A DNA stretch of 64,000 nt from Amblyomma americanum (taxonomy: Eukaryota; Arthropoda; Arachnida; Ixodida; Ixodidae), in contig NC_135498.1 in assembly GCF_052857255.1 (NCBI RefSeq), forward strand, positions 116,565,134 through 116,629,133, in the 5' to 3' direction. Positions within the stretch are counted from its first letter, which is position 1, and each line of letters starts with the position of its first letter. Under the pieces are notes generated by a model, which saw only the letters and a list, made by a program, of their open reading frames with translations, was not told where the DNA came from and ran no database searches. Made by a program: the position numbers and the translations under genes. Below, piece after piece: positions 46,599 to 58,019 of this stretch.

Positions 46599-48036
46599 TA
46601 GTAAAGAAACAAGACGTTTATTCTTTCCGGACAGCTTAAGATAAAAGTATGCAGCCTATGATACGTATCCCAGCCGAAACAGACGACAAAATCGTTCCCG
46701 ACATACGACAACGTGTTTTTTTCGTTTTTCATACCTAAAGGTTTTCCTCCAATACAGTGGTATTTTTCTATGCTACTTTCCTGCAGTTCTGCTACTACTA
46801 AAAAGGACAGCCCAATACTAGAAAAAATGCTGTTATTAGGAAAAGTTGTGTCGTTCGTCGGGGTGAAAACCAAAAAAAGGACAAAAAAATTGCCTGTGAC
46901 AAAATATACTCTCTTGTGTTTTCGGTACGGGATATGATGGCCTTTGCGTTGATGGGTTAATACACTGTCTCATTCTTGAATACCGAATTTCATATCGTAT
47001 TTCAGATATTATATGTGAGGAAATACATAAAACCCAGATAATTGAGCCGATGTTTTCCCAGATGGAGTCAGGACAGTGTGCTGTGCGGGCACCTCGCGTT
47101 GTTCAAACATGTATATTCCGGGTATTTTTTTTCTAAATTTAAGCGATGTCTAGTTTTAAAAATTCTAGGGTTTCAACTTAGTAAACCTAGGAGGAGGCGC
47201 GAAAACGCTAGAGGTAACACAACGCGCGCGGACTCCGCTTTCTGCAGCCGCGCGCGGGTCTGGGGCATTGTCGCATTGAGGGAACAGCTGCAAAAGGCCT
47301 CTGGCGCTGGCGCTCCATCAAAGGTTCAGCCTTCATACATACCTCGGATTTCACTGCTTTACCTATGAAGTAGCGCTTTCTTCGCAAAAACTGAGCGAGA
47401 TAGGTCTGTGCGATCTATGGAGGTGGAATGCACAACAAGGTGGACATAATGTACGCGAAAAAGCGTAAATATTAAGCGAATAATTGATTAGGATTAGTTA
47501 ATTAGGTTTTATTTTTAGCATTTTATTAGAAAATACTATACTGCCATATCATTGGGTGGAAACAACAAAGGAGCGCCCTCTTTTTAAATATTCTTAATCG
47601 GGAAAGTGCTTCGAAATATCACTTGTCAAAAATGCGCATTTCGACGCTCGTTTAGTTGGCTTTCCCGCATGCCAGATTTTTAATATAACGTCGGTCGCAT
47701 TTCTTATGCATCTAATACAGACGCAGCTGGTATATTTGATCTCTGCAGCTTTCCGCAGATGTCAGCACCTGATCTCCGCAGCTGGCCTAGCGCCAGATGC
47801 GAACACGCAAGTGACGATTTTGCTCGGAACAGAACCATCGGTTTAGTGCCACGTAGAAGACGAAGAGCGGGCAGTCCCGCGGGACGAAGCGCGCTCGGCG
47901 AGCACTCAACGGAACCAACAACGGACGATTTCGCTCGGGACTGGTACTAAGCAGATTAGTGCTTACGCAGTAAAAAAACGTTAGAGATCACTGCGGCGAC
48001 CCGCGTTGGGAGAACGCGAAAGCATTGACATCTCTT
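46599..48036. other. Core between the long inverted arms
   Basis: No transposase-like frame. CpG-rich patches occur at ~47185-47330 and 47760-47950, the latter with a partial duplication of GATCTCCGCAGC and ACGATTT(T/C)GCTCGG. Confidence 0.45.
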
Positions 48037-48147
48037 TTTTACAGGCATATTTTTAGCGCAAAGGACGGGACGAGATACAGACAAGACGAGCACGGGCGCT
48101 TGTCTGTATCTCGTCCCGTCCTTTGCGCTAAAAATATGCCTGTAAAA
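48037..48147. repeat. Perfect palindrome, 49-bp arms
   Basis: 48037-48085 and 48099-48147 are exact reverse complements (49 of 49) around a 13-base loop ACGAGCACGGGCG. The arm sequence (GTCTGTATCTCGTCCCGTCC) resembles in style the GTC-rich 3' tails of the Penelope-like elements in this window, so it may be two head-to-head tail fragments. Confidence 0.95.
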
Positions 48148-48221
48148 TCCGAACACCAACTAGCCCAACAACTCACCCTGTTGACATCTCTTCCACACTC
48201 GTCGCCTCTCTTCGCTTCACT

Positions 48222-48700
48222 ATTGTGACGTCCAAGCGCTTTTTTTTGTCGTTCGCTTCTGTTTTTAACCATTTTTTTCATTGATAAACATTTTTGTTAC
48301 TTTTACATCAATTAACAATTTTTAACCTGGTTTAATTTTTCTATTTTTTTCGTTTTATACTCTTTCAACTTCCGAGGCTGTTTTGACGTCCTTCTAGTAC
48401 ATTGACGTACATGGTTTTTATTCACGTCTTAATACTTTACATTAAAAAAGGTTTTGTTCTCAACTAATTATCGTTAAATAATTTCGTTTTATTCTAATGC
48501 AAACCTTCATCCGGCTTGGTTTCGTATTTTTGCACGATTTCGACGCCCAAGGTTGTTTTGACGTCCTCTCATTATATCGCCGTCCAGAACTATCGCGACG
48601 TGTGATTGACTTTTTCGCCTCTAATTAATTATTTACTCCGCATAAACCATATTTGACGCGCATCGACATTTTACCATCTTCTATCACAAAGAACCATTCT
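48222..48700. repeat. Diverged ~165-bp tandem units with TTTTGACGTCC
   Basis: A TGACGTCC motif recurs at about 48224, 48394 and 48559 in similar T-rich contexts, giving a period of 165-170 bp. Between motifs the units are strongly diverged. The last unit merges with the right inverted arm. Confidence 0.5.
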
Positions 48701-49092
48701 TTTACTCCCAACTCTTCCTCGAATGACGCGAGGGCTGCCGACAGGTTTCGCGTCAACTTTCTGCGGACACGAAACCGCGAACATAGTCAAGTAATGCTTT
48801 CGAATTGAAATAACATGGCATGGGTGATAGGTGATATAGATTATTAAAAAGCCGCTCACTCATCGTCAGAGACAATCTATTGAGTGGTGTCTAGTAATGC
48901 AAAACATTTTATGCCTTATTTTCGGCTGTGCGCACACTGGTTGAAAATTCGATGGAAAATGCCGCTGCACATCTCATTAAAAACACGGACAACATGATGT
49001 ATTTCTGTCATCTTCTGACTGGCCATTGAGGTAAAACTTTCATTTCTCTGAGTTTGGTATTTATTACTATTGGAAAACGAAGCTTTCAAAAT
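48538..49092 (-). repeat. Right arm of the long inverted repeat
   Basis: Reverse complement of the left arm at 46042-46598. The outer end is TTCCAATAGTAATAAAT versus TTCCAATGGGAATAAAT. It stops within a few bases of the RTE tail at 49095, so that RTE copy inserted exactly at, or truncated, the edge of this arm. Confidence 0.82.
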
Positions 49093-49094
49093 CA

Positions 49095-49705
49095 TCACCA
49101 TCATCAGCCTGACTACACGGACTGCAGGGCAAAGGCCTCTCCCATGTCTCGCCAATTAATCCTATCCTTTGCCATCTGCCCCCATCCTATGCCTGCAAAC
49201 TTCCTAATCTCATCCACCCACCTAACCTTCTGCCGCCCCCTGCTACGCTTGGCTTCTCTTGGATTTCACTCAGTTACCCAGAAGTACCAATGGTTATCTT
49301 GCCTTCTTATTATATGCCCTGACCAAGCCCATTTCTTCCTCTTCATTTAGACTAGAATATCAGCAGCACGCGTTGGTTCCCTTCCCCACTTTGCCCGCTT
49401 GCGGTATCTTAATGTTACACCTATAAATTTTCTTTCCATGGCTCGCTGTGTTGTCCTTAAGTTGAACCCTTTTCGTTAGCCTCCATGTTTCTGCCCCATA
49501 GGTGAGCACCGGTAAGATAAAGCTGTTCTACACTTTTCTCATGAGGGATATTGGTACCATGCTATTCATGATCTGAAAGAATCTACCATATGCGCTCCAC
49601 TCCATTCTTATCCTTCTGGTTATTTCCATCTCAAGGTCCGGATCAGCTGTCGCTACCTGGCCTAAGTATTCCTTTACCACTTCCTGCAACCCGCTGCCAA
49701 TAGTT
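49095..49705 (-). mobile_element. RTE non-LTR element, 3' end only
   Basis: Minus-strand copy beginning at the GATGATGGTGATGAT tail (49095) and collinear with the 24.33-24.95 kb RTE sequence: the same CAGTCCGTGTAGTCAGGCTG, AAGGCATGGAAAGAAAA-type and TACGGGGCAGAAAC-type blocks. It is truncated at ~49700, before the RT domain. Confidence 0.85.
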
Positions 49706-50319
49706 GGGCAGGAGATTCAAAAAGTGTAAACGAACGGAAGCATTCGACTGTGATGCGAGCTCCTCTCCCTTATCTTGAGAGAACTGAAAAAGGTGCTGCA
49801 GGAATAGTTGTTATTAGAGTGGCATTAAATTAAATAGGTGCTTCAACCAGGAGAGTTCACGACATGCGAGTAAAAAGGCCTTGCCGCAGGCAAAAAGACA
49901 GACACTTTTTGTGAAGTCGGTGCTGATATGTAATAAGACTTCTACTTCCGTGACTACCGAACACTCTGCACTATCCCCAATCTGATCCTCCTCATTCCAC
50001 CACACATCGCCGGACCAAAGAGACGGTTTTATGGCGGTCCTGGGGGCTCTGTGTTTGGGGCTGTAAACGTTGCAGCGAGAGTGGCTTAGTAAATTCGGCG
50101 TTCCTCGACACAGACGACTTCAGCCGGTGGTAATAGGCACATACACCAAGGGCGCTGCACAATTACGGGTATCTGGCTAACAGCTGGCGCCGGCGCTAAT
50201 GCCACGCGTTACTGACAACGCTAAGCTCAATTCGATTCTTTCACTCCCTGATGACAGATTCACATGCGCATGATGCGTTTAGAAAGCTAGGCCTGCATAT
50301 ATTCTTACCCAAGGAAAAT
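49706..50319. other. Spacer, no gene recognised
   Basis: Minus-strand frame 50005-49814 is open (63 codons, Cys- and Phe-rich) but unrecognised. Confidence 0.4.
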
Positions 50320-51270
50320 GTGAAAGGGACCCTTAAGCTCTAAATCAAGGGAATGTCGCGATAGCGTAATAGGTAAGTCCTCATAAATACTGGAGGTTAT
50401 TCTCTGCTTTGCACTCATTAGTCATTGGGAGTCCTCATACCCTTGCCATCACGCAGTGCTCCAGTTAAGCGATGCGTCATTGCGCTGCGATGGTCCGCCC
50501 TTCCAGCGCTGGCCATTGTGCTGCACAGGTTGCTCTTCCCGAGCAACCAATCAATAATTTAACCGCCACCTGCCGCTTTGCTCTCTATCCAGTGGGCAGG
50601 TTGTGATCACGCCGCGAGGTCATGGGACCTAGGAGCCCCCCCCCCCCCCCCCCTGCCTCCTAAGTTGCTATGAGGGGACTACCCGCTAGAGTCATGCCCG
50701 TGATTTTTCGCTGACATTGCCAACGCCGACGCCGACAAAGCTGACACCAGATTTTCTTGAGAAGTGGACCTTGACAGCAATCGAGTTAAAATTAGAAACT
50801 ACAGTCAAGCTTCACCTTACGCGTATGACGCGACAGCGTATTGGGTTAATCCTCATATACGCATAATTGGTCGTTCCCTACCTAATATTATGAATCTCTG
50901 AGGGTCCTCATGTTACTCCTTCACAGCGGTGCAACAGTTAAGCGTCGCGCCATTCCCTTGCGATGGCTGGTGTTGTCAAGGCTTGGTGGCATGTGGGAGC
51001 CAGGCGGTGCTTCCTGAGCCACCTCTCGCGACTAATCATTAATTTAATTGCCACCTGACACGGTGTGCGGTATCCTCACTATGCGGCGGGAAGGTTGAGA
51101 TGACGCTACACGGTTACGTGACCAAGGTTCCCGCCTTCCTCCCAGTTAGCATCTCTGGGCATTTTTTAATTTTTTCGCTTACGGTCAACATCGCCGACGA
51201 AGGCCATGACGACGCCGGATTCTGTGCCACATGAGCTCCTTAACGCTCTCGCGTTGAAATTCTGAGCCGC
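50320..51270. repeat. Two-unit diverged tandem repeat with poly-C
   Basis: Units of roughly 450-480 bp, ~50320-50780 and ~50800-51270, share an ordered set of motifs: GCGACAGCGTA(T/A), GGGTCCTCAT, CAGTTAAGCG, AATCATTAATTTAA(C/T)/(C/T)GCCACCTG, CACTATGCGGCGGGAAGGTT-like, and CGCCGACGAAG. The first unit contains a C17 run at ~50638-50654. Both look like an ancient dispersed tick repeat duplicated in tandem. Confidence 0.6.
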
Positions 51271-53229
51271 TAATGCGTAACCACTTACACAACCCTCTCT
51301 TGTGATTACGTTCGAAATAGAGTTAACCCACATTGAGACGAGACAATTTCGAGGTGGCTGCGGTTTTGTGCATCGGGGGAAGACGTGGAAAGCCAGCTTC
51401 AAGACTCATGAAGTAAAACAACGATTTCGAATTCGCACATCTAGAAATACTCGATCAACTCTGAGGACAGAGTATACTTTCGCAGACGTTGGAAAAAATG
51501 TAAATGACACTGCGCGAAGTAAATTTGCATTCTCACCAATCACACACGACCATGAAAAAGACGGGAGCGTATTTGAGAAAAAGACCTTTCTTCACCCCTC
51601 GAAGGTAGGTCAGATGCAACGGAGCAATGCACTTGCTGCACGCATTGTCAATAAACTCAGCTTTTTTTATCTTATCCTTGTTGATTTACAGCGACGTGAG
51701 GGCGCTGACATTTTTGCCGAATGGAATTCCTTCCACAGATTCAGTTCATAGGTTTTTTTTTTTAAAGGTATTTACTCCTGTTTTTCTTTTCTGAGAATGA
51801 ATGCTCGTGTGTGCGGTGGGATTTCTGACACGCTTAAAAATCAATTCGTATGTCATTTCTGTATCAGCAAAGACCGTATTCAGTGCCTAGCTATTTGCTT
51901 AGAATTACATAACAACACAGAGAAAAGAATGTTCGACGTTAGGGCAAAAAGGACCGTAAATGGTGCTCTTGTTTTAACATTTGTCAAGAATCAAAGCTTG
52001 CGTTAATTACTTTAGACGCGTATGCTGTCAGCGGCAAAGAAAGGACTCCTATACCCCCAACCTTTTTATAAAAGGACAATGATACTCGACCAAATGTTGA
52101 AGTTCGTTCCAATTTTTCTTTATTTTAAGGACACTAATGTCTTGAAACTTGTCATATTCCCCGTTTAACACTTTTCGAAACCCTCGAATTTACCGGAGTT
52201 AGTGAAGCACAGAGCGATTGCAACCATCGTACATGTACACTGCCTTCTTTCCAGTAAACAATTATTCAGACTTCAAGACATTGTACTAGTCCTGGCTTTT
52301 ATTCACACTGCAAAACTGCTGACGGCCTCATTGACGAAAATCGATGCAAATGCGCGTTTTTGGGGTCGTTCAGTATGCTCAAGTCGGACTAGAGCCATGA
52401 ACTTCTGAATATATTGAATGGCACACGAGATGAATTCCACCAAGAATGCTAGACAGATAAATGCATAGTTCGGCTAGTGGAACAAGGATCGCAATACATT
52501 TTAAACCTGGTTCTCTCACCGTTGGAAATGGTGGCCTTGCAAGAAGAATCTCCAGAAAATGCACTGAGGGGGTTCGCAGGTGTGTAAACACCTCTGTCCA
52601 CTACCGAGAAAACAGGAACGAAGTAAGAATTTGCGTTTTCTTATAGAGATCTTTCCTACTACAAATTGGGGCTCGTGATACCAGACGTGGAAGACGATTC
52701 GCTAGTAAATACGGAAAAGACTTCTGATGAAAATGCATCAGCAGCCATCAACGAGTGTTCTACACGTGTTATGGTTGATTGTGGGAATGTGAAAGAGAGT
52801 GTCGTTCCAATGCTGAATGTAAGCAATCTTGGATCGTTATCCGCCTCGGGTCTGAAGGAACGGTAAATGGATTAAGCTGATTCTCTTCAGCAAAAACCTA
52901 TAAGTCTGATGTTCCGTTCAGAGTCATCGTTTCGGAAGCCGGCGCCTAGAATTATATTGCTTCCAGATAACTACATAAACATCCTCCAACGTTAGCCTCT
53001 GAATATGCTTTAGTTCTGGGAAACGCAGATATGCCGGTGGGATTTTTGAAGCACCGCCGTCCTGGACGATGTTCGGGGTTCAGTATTAATTTGCAAGACT
53101 GGCCACGTATTTTGGAGGTCTTCACTCAACTTCCAGAGAGAATTGTTAAGGTTCCCTCCAGGAACTCAACATGAGTAAAAAACGCAATTGAGCTTGCCTT
53201 GCGTCAGGCGTAAAGCATTCGTGCCACCA
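51271..53229. other. Unassigned region with two open frames
   Basis: A frame open from 51302 to 51751 + (149 codons, no ATG at its start; FRGGCGFVHRGKTWKASFK) and another at 52666-52866 + (DVEDDSLVNTEKTSDENASA, acidic) are visible. Neither matches a family I know, and neither has convincing splice sites. Confidence 0.35.
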
Positions 53230-53600
53230 GTGCATAACCGTTAGAGTACTCTAATAAGTACGGAGATTAGAAGCCGCAAGTGCATTGTTACAAAGGCGAA
53301 GATTACATGACACAGATTTGACAAAAAGTGTTATAAGAGCAGCTTGTGAAAACTTGTTGCGGTTAGCACGGGAGGGGTTCTCATATCCAAAAAAAATGAC
53401 ATGAAAGAAAACGATAAAAATCTGCAGGAATTCTTTGCATGCAGCCCTTAGTACACAAAGTGAAAAATCTGACCCGACATTTTGAAGACAAAGTGGTATG
53501 TTCTTTGCCGCACAAGTTGTGGGAGCTCCACATTGTGATAAGGAACAACGATTTGAAACCGAAAAGCAATCCCCCGACTCATTGCCAGTTAGGCACAGGT
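53230..53600 (+). pseudogene. Possible Penelope-like remnant
   Basis: A + strand frame reads RLEAASALLQRRRLHDTDLTKSVI... ACENLLRLAREGF. After a shift comes VHKVKNLTRHFEDKVVCSLPHKLW, which parallels the VHRV-LK-SAPNKL linker before the GIY-YIG domain in Penelope-like elements. No endonuclease core follows. Very decayed; the assignment rests on this one linker. Confidence 0.35.
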
Positions 53601-54435
53601 TAGTTATATTCAGTTCAATGGCGCAAAAGGAACTAAGGCTATAATGTGCCAAAAACAAGGTTTGAGTTTTCTGTTAGAAGTGAAGCATTTTGTTTTGCCT
53701 TAAGTTCGTTCAAAACGCTGGCTTTTTTGAGCAGCTTAAAAATGATTCACAAATCAAGAAGTGCTTGATCACCTAAAAAGAACATAGTGTGTAATGGCAT
53801 GCTATCATTGTAGGATGTTCGAAAATAATTTCTCCTTAGTTGTTCAAGTTCTACACATGAAATTAAAATTTAGTTTACTGCGGTTTCATTCCCGCACATT
53901 TCTCACAGATATTTGTTTTGTTTTGTTAGTAGGGAGTTGTGTGTAAGGTTTGTTTGCCCAGTGCGTAGACGACATAAAATGACTTCTGTAAAACGTTCCT
54001 GATGGCTAGATTATTTCCATTCTCCCAAAATGGGCTTTACAGAATGTAATTTGTAGTTTACATGGGGTTGCCAAGTATCATGCCAGTTATTTGTCAATTT
54101 ACTCTCCATTAATATCAAGCAATCCCTCTGCGTTCAAGTGGGTCAAATGTTCATGTTCATGTGTCCAAGTGTTTCAATGTTCAAGAGTTTTATTTGACCA
54201 AATCTTTCTTGTGGTGCGCATGTGTCTGCCTTTTCATCGCCGACTATACCTACATAGCCGAGGACACGGCAGAATATAATGCTATGACTGTGTTGTATGG
54301 CTCCGGCAGATTATTGATCAGGCCTTCTAAATTTTGGATTGTTAATGTGATGTGTGGTGAAATATATACAGGACATATTGTTAATGTTTTATAGGCAACG
54401 ACCCTTGACGCCTCAGCCTCAAGTTCTGTGTTGTT
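53601..54435. other. AT-rich spacer, nothing recognised
   Basis: Short frames only; no motif or repeat identified. Confidence 0.45.
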
Positions 54436-55690
54436 TCATTTGTTGAGCAGGGATGGCGCTTTGAATGACAATTGCGAAGCATCCGGAGAGGCCTGCTCAG
54501 AATCGCGTCTATAAGTTTTAAAATGTTTTAAGATATTCAAATGTTGCGGACCAAGATTTGTCTCCTGAAGGCACAAAGCAATAGCTATCATTAACCCTAA
54601 AATGTGTTTGTCACTGAAATTCCTCAACAGTCCTCAATAGTTCTTTTGAACCACAAAAGTTATGTTAGTGATTTTGGGTGAGAATGAAACGGAAGGAATT
54701 TGCTTTTGTGAGCCCGTTATCAGGGCTCTGTATTTTTTTCGCCCGAGAGAGCCGCTCCGCCGCGTCAAAGGGGATGGACTAGGAGTTACATCCATCACCT
54801 CAGCAGAGGCGCCGTAGGACTGCAAAGCCGCGGATTTCGAGTTTTAGGCATCCCCCGGTGGAGGATATCCTCCGGAAGGCCGACTGATGGGCCTTCGTTC
54901 CCTGCTGTGGGAGAGCAGCTTCCGCTCTCTGTGCCTGGGGCGTGAATGGCCCTGCCATAGGCTCAGTGATCGTGGCCTTGGCAGTTGCCGGAGTGCTGTC
55001 GGGCGCACCGCCCCCGCGCACTACATCAGCCAAGTTTGGTTTCGTGGAAAGGTGGAAGCTGTTCTTTGCGTGGAAGAGTCGTCATGCTTCCTTAAATGTG
55101 TTATTTTGTTTTGTTTTCATGAGAGACACGCCCTTGAATAGGCGGGATGTCTACTTTCACAGTTTGCGCAGGGAAGTGCTGCTCTTTCACAGTTTTCGGA
55201 CAAATGTTCTTTTGAGGCACATTTCGCGCATGTTCCGTGGTCGCGGCAGTTTTGCGGCCCATGACGGTACCGTTGGCATTTGAAGCATCTTCGCGGATTT
55301 GGAATGTAATGTCTGAGGCTTGATGTAATGTCTGAACGTGCGACACGGCCGTTGGCAATGAATTGATTGTTTCAGCATGTGCATGAAATGTATTTAGGTA
55401 CCCTCACATCAGAATAAATCACAGTTGTTAGTGCGCGCTTGTACTGTGTCCCCCGCTCCAGTTATCGTGTTTGTTAGTGTGTAGCGTGTTATTCATACCA
55501 AAAGTTTATTTTGAGTTCGCCTGCTTCTGACCCGGAAACTGTGCTGGAGTTGAACGTAAGGATCAGATGCTTGGTGGGTACCTCTTTGTCTTCCTTCCTT
55601 ATTTGAACGCGATCTACATTTATGACATTGTCTATCTTGATTCCTGATCTTTTCACTGTGACCTTTGTTTAAGGCCAAAAAACATTTCTT
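54436..55690 (-). pseudogene. I/Jockey-type ORF1 plus start of ORF2
   Basis: Minus-strand reading from ~55690: RIQIRKEDKEVPTKHLILTF (end of the ORF1 globular domain), a gap, then a zinc-knuckle array at ~55297-55150: the tail of a first knuckle (CQRYRHGPQNC), CAKCASKEHLSENC (C-X2-C-X4-H-X4-C) and CANCESRHPAYSRAC (C-X2-C-X3-H-X6-C). Next comes the proline/alanine-rich tail (WADVVRGGGAP..., ~55030-54830) and a conserved ORF1 end MDVTPSPSPLTRRSGSLGRKK (~54800-54740). ORF2 follows with the start of an AP endonuclease, CLQETNLGPQHLN (~54570), and homology ends near 54440. ORF1 binds element RNA and ORF2 nicks target DNA (established). Frameshifts make it inactive. Confidence 0.8.
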
Positions 55691-56689
55691 GGTTGTTTCG
55701 GATTTTAGGACTCGGAACTTTTAAACACGAGGCGGTGGTAGAATTTTTATGATAATTCCACCTAGCTTGACCTGCTGAGAGTATCTTGATTCATGATCTT
55801 TTCACTGTGACCTTTGGTTGAGGACAATAAACTTTTCGTAGTTTCGGATTTGCTCGAGTTTTAAATTAAACGCAAATATCACAAATATTTTCTTTACATA
55901 AATTTCTGCAAGTAGAAAACAGCAAAGAAAATATCAGTGTCAGAATGGTTCGGAACGAAACGGACCTTAGTAGGGGACATCAGATTAATTTCGAGAATCT
56001 CGTGTTCTGTAACTCTTTACAGGCACTCATATGCTACCAATGTTGGCGAAGTCCCGGAAATATTCACATACACCTGTAGCTCATGAACCATTTAGTGGCC
56101 GCACCTTCTCATTTGGTTAGCATACAAAAGTATCAGTATAGCTTCACATGAATAATGAATGCGACCTCTCAGTATAACACAATGACAAGGCAAGAAGGCG
56201 CTAGAGCATTGTCTAAAATTGAGAAAACAATACTAGACTATTTCCACGTTATTCCAGATGACTATTAATCACTAATGGCTCTTATGTCGAGTGTTCGAAG
56301 TTTTCTTTAAATTTTATGGCACCTAATAGCTTCGGTGATACCCTTTTTCGACGACCGCCAAGCAGGTTTGCTGGTACTGCCGCCGCCGAATTCTTGCGTT
56401 CCTTGTGGTCGCGCGTGAGCTAAATAAAGAGCTACTTTTTCGAAGCCCTTCCCTGTGTTCCTGAGTGTCGACTTGGCGTCACCACCTCGCGACAATATCC
56501 AACTGACGATCATAAGAATGATGATAGAGAGCAGCAACCATCGCACGTTATCACACCATCACACAAGCGAAAATTAAAATTTATCATGCACTGCTTGTTT
56601 CACGTATTAATTACTGTAGTCTATGGGCTAAAACGAAGAAGGTGAACATTGAAAAAAAATACTTATCCTTCTAAAGAGGCCGGTATGAC
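55691..56689. other. Spacer with a possible solo-LTR end
   Basis: AATAAA at 56423-56428 is followed ~65 bp later by CACCTCGCGACA (to 56494) in a GC-rich block, an order seen at the 3' end of gypsy-like LTRs. No matching second LTR or primer-binding site was found. The rest is AT-rich, with a repeated GATCTTTTCACTGTGACCTT motif at 55646 and 55796. Confidence 0.35.
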
Positions 56690-57875
56690 ATATTGTTGAC
56701 AAGGCTTGGTCATTAGTGACTGTAGTCACGTGACCACGTTCTAGAACAGCGAATTATTTTTCTACACAGGAATGTAGCATATCAAAGTGATTGGGACTTA
56801 AAACCATGTTTGGATACCGGGATGGCAAACTCCGCACAATGAACTCACTAGTGATTCGGGTCACATGACCCCGTTCGAGTGTAGTGGACTCTTTTTTAAA
56901 CAGGCATGATACACATCAAACTGTTTTTCGCAGGCCTGCTCGGCTATCACTAGAACAAAGCCACATGTCAAAGTCACTAGTGACTATAGCCACTGAGCAC
57001 CCTCGAGGACGGTGCATTATTTTTACATCCAGGCATGTTGCATAGCAAATGAATCAGGTCTGAAAGCTCTGTTCGGCTATCCTCATGACGAGCTCACATG
57101 ATCAAATCACTAGTGATTGCGGTCACGTGATAATGTTCGAGCATAGTAAACTCTTTTTGTACCCAGGCATGATGCATTTCAAACGAAATGTTTTTCTAAG
57201 CCCTTCTCGGCATTCACTATGAGAAGACCGCATGACCAAGTCAATAGTGGCTTTAGTCACGTGACCACGTTCGAGCACTGATCATTAGTTTTACATGTGG
57301 GCATGTGTAATATCAAACGACTCAGGTGTTAAAGCTCTGTTCGGATATCAGCATGACGAGCTCGCATGCTCAAATCACTAGTGTTTATGGTCCCGTGACA
57401 ATGTTCGAACTTAGTGAAATCTTTTTGTACCCCGGCGTGATGCATACCAAACGAAAGGTTTTTCGAAGCCCTTCTCGGCTGTCACTATAAGACGGTCACT
57501 TAAGCAAGCCATTAGTGACTATAATCACGTGACCACGTTCGAGCACTGAGCATAATTTCGCTACACTGGCATGTTGCATATTAAACTACTCAGGTGTTAA
57601 AGCTCTGTTCGGTAATCAGCACGACGAGCTCGATTGATGAAATCACTAGTGATTGAGGTCACGTGACAATGTTCGAACATAGTGAACTCTTTTTGTACCC
57701 AGGGATGATGTATATCAAACGAAAGGTTTTTCGCAGCCCTTCTCGGCTGTCACTATGTGAAGACTGCATTAGCAAGTCACTAGTGACGGTACTCACGTGA
57801 CCATGTTTGAGCACGGTGCATTATTTTGCTACTCTGGTATTTTGCATGTCAACCGACTCAGGTGTTAAAGCTCTG
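56690..57875. repeat. Dimeric satellite, nine ~133-bp monomers
   Basis: The core TAGTGA(C/T) recurs at about 56714, 56849, 56979, 57111, 57243, 57379, 57512, 57647 and 57781, with spacings of 130-136 bp. Two monomer types alternate. Type A continues ...GTTCGAGCACTG...CTCAGGTGTTAAAGCTCTGTTCGG. Type B continues ...GTTCGAACATAGTGAACTCTTTTTGTACCC...GGTTTTTCGAAGCCCTTCTCGG. This gives a ~267-bp dimer. Each monomer places a CACTAGTG-type palindrome ~10 bp before a TCACGTGA-type palindrome; several are intact. Identity is lower in the first two or three monomers, as expected at an array edge. Confidence 0.93.
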
Positions 57876-58019
57876 TTTGCTCGGGAGCGGTCCGGTGTCA
57901 CGGGTCTACGGAGCGGACGCACGCGCGCGGACGAAGCGAATGGTTCGGCAGCATGGCCGCTAGCTGTTGATGTGGCCGGAAGTGACGACACGTGCAAGGC
58001 ATCTATAAACCAACAAGCC

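Noticed and set aside
51302..51751. 149-codon open frame as a gene
   Set aside because: It starts at a GTG rather than ATG, has no motif, no signal peptide and no convincing splice context. A frame of this length is possible by chance in GC-balanced DNA.
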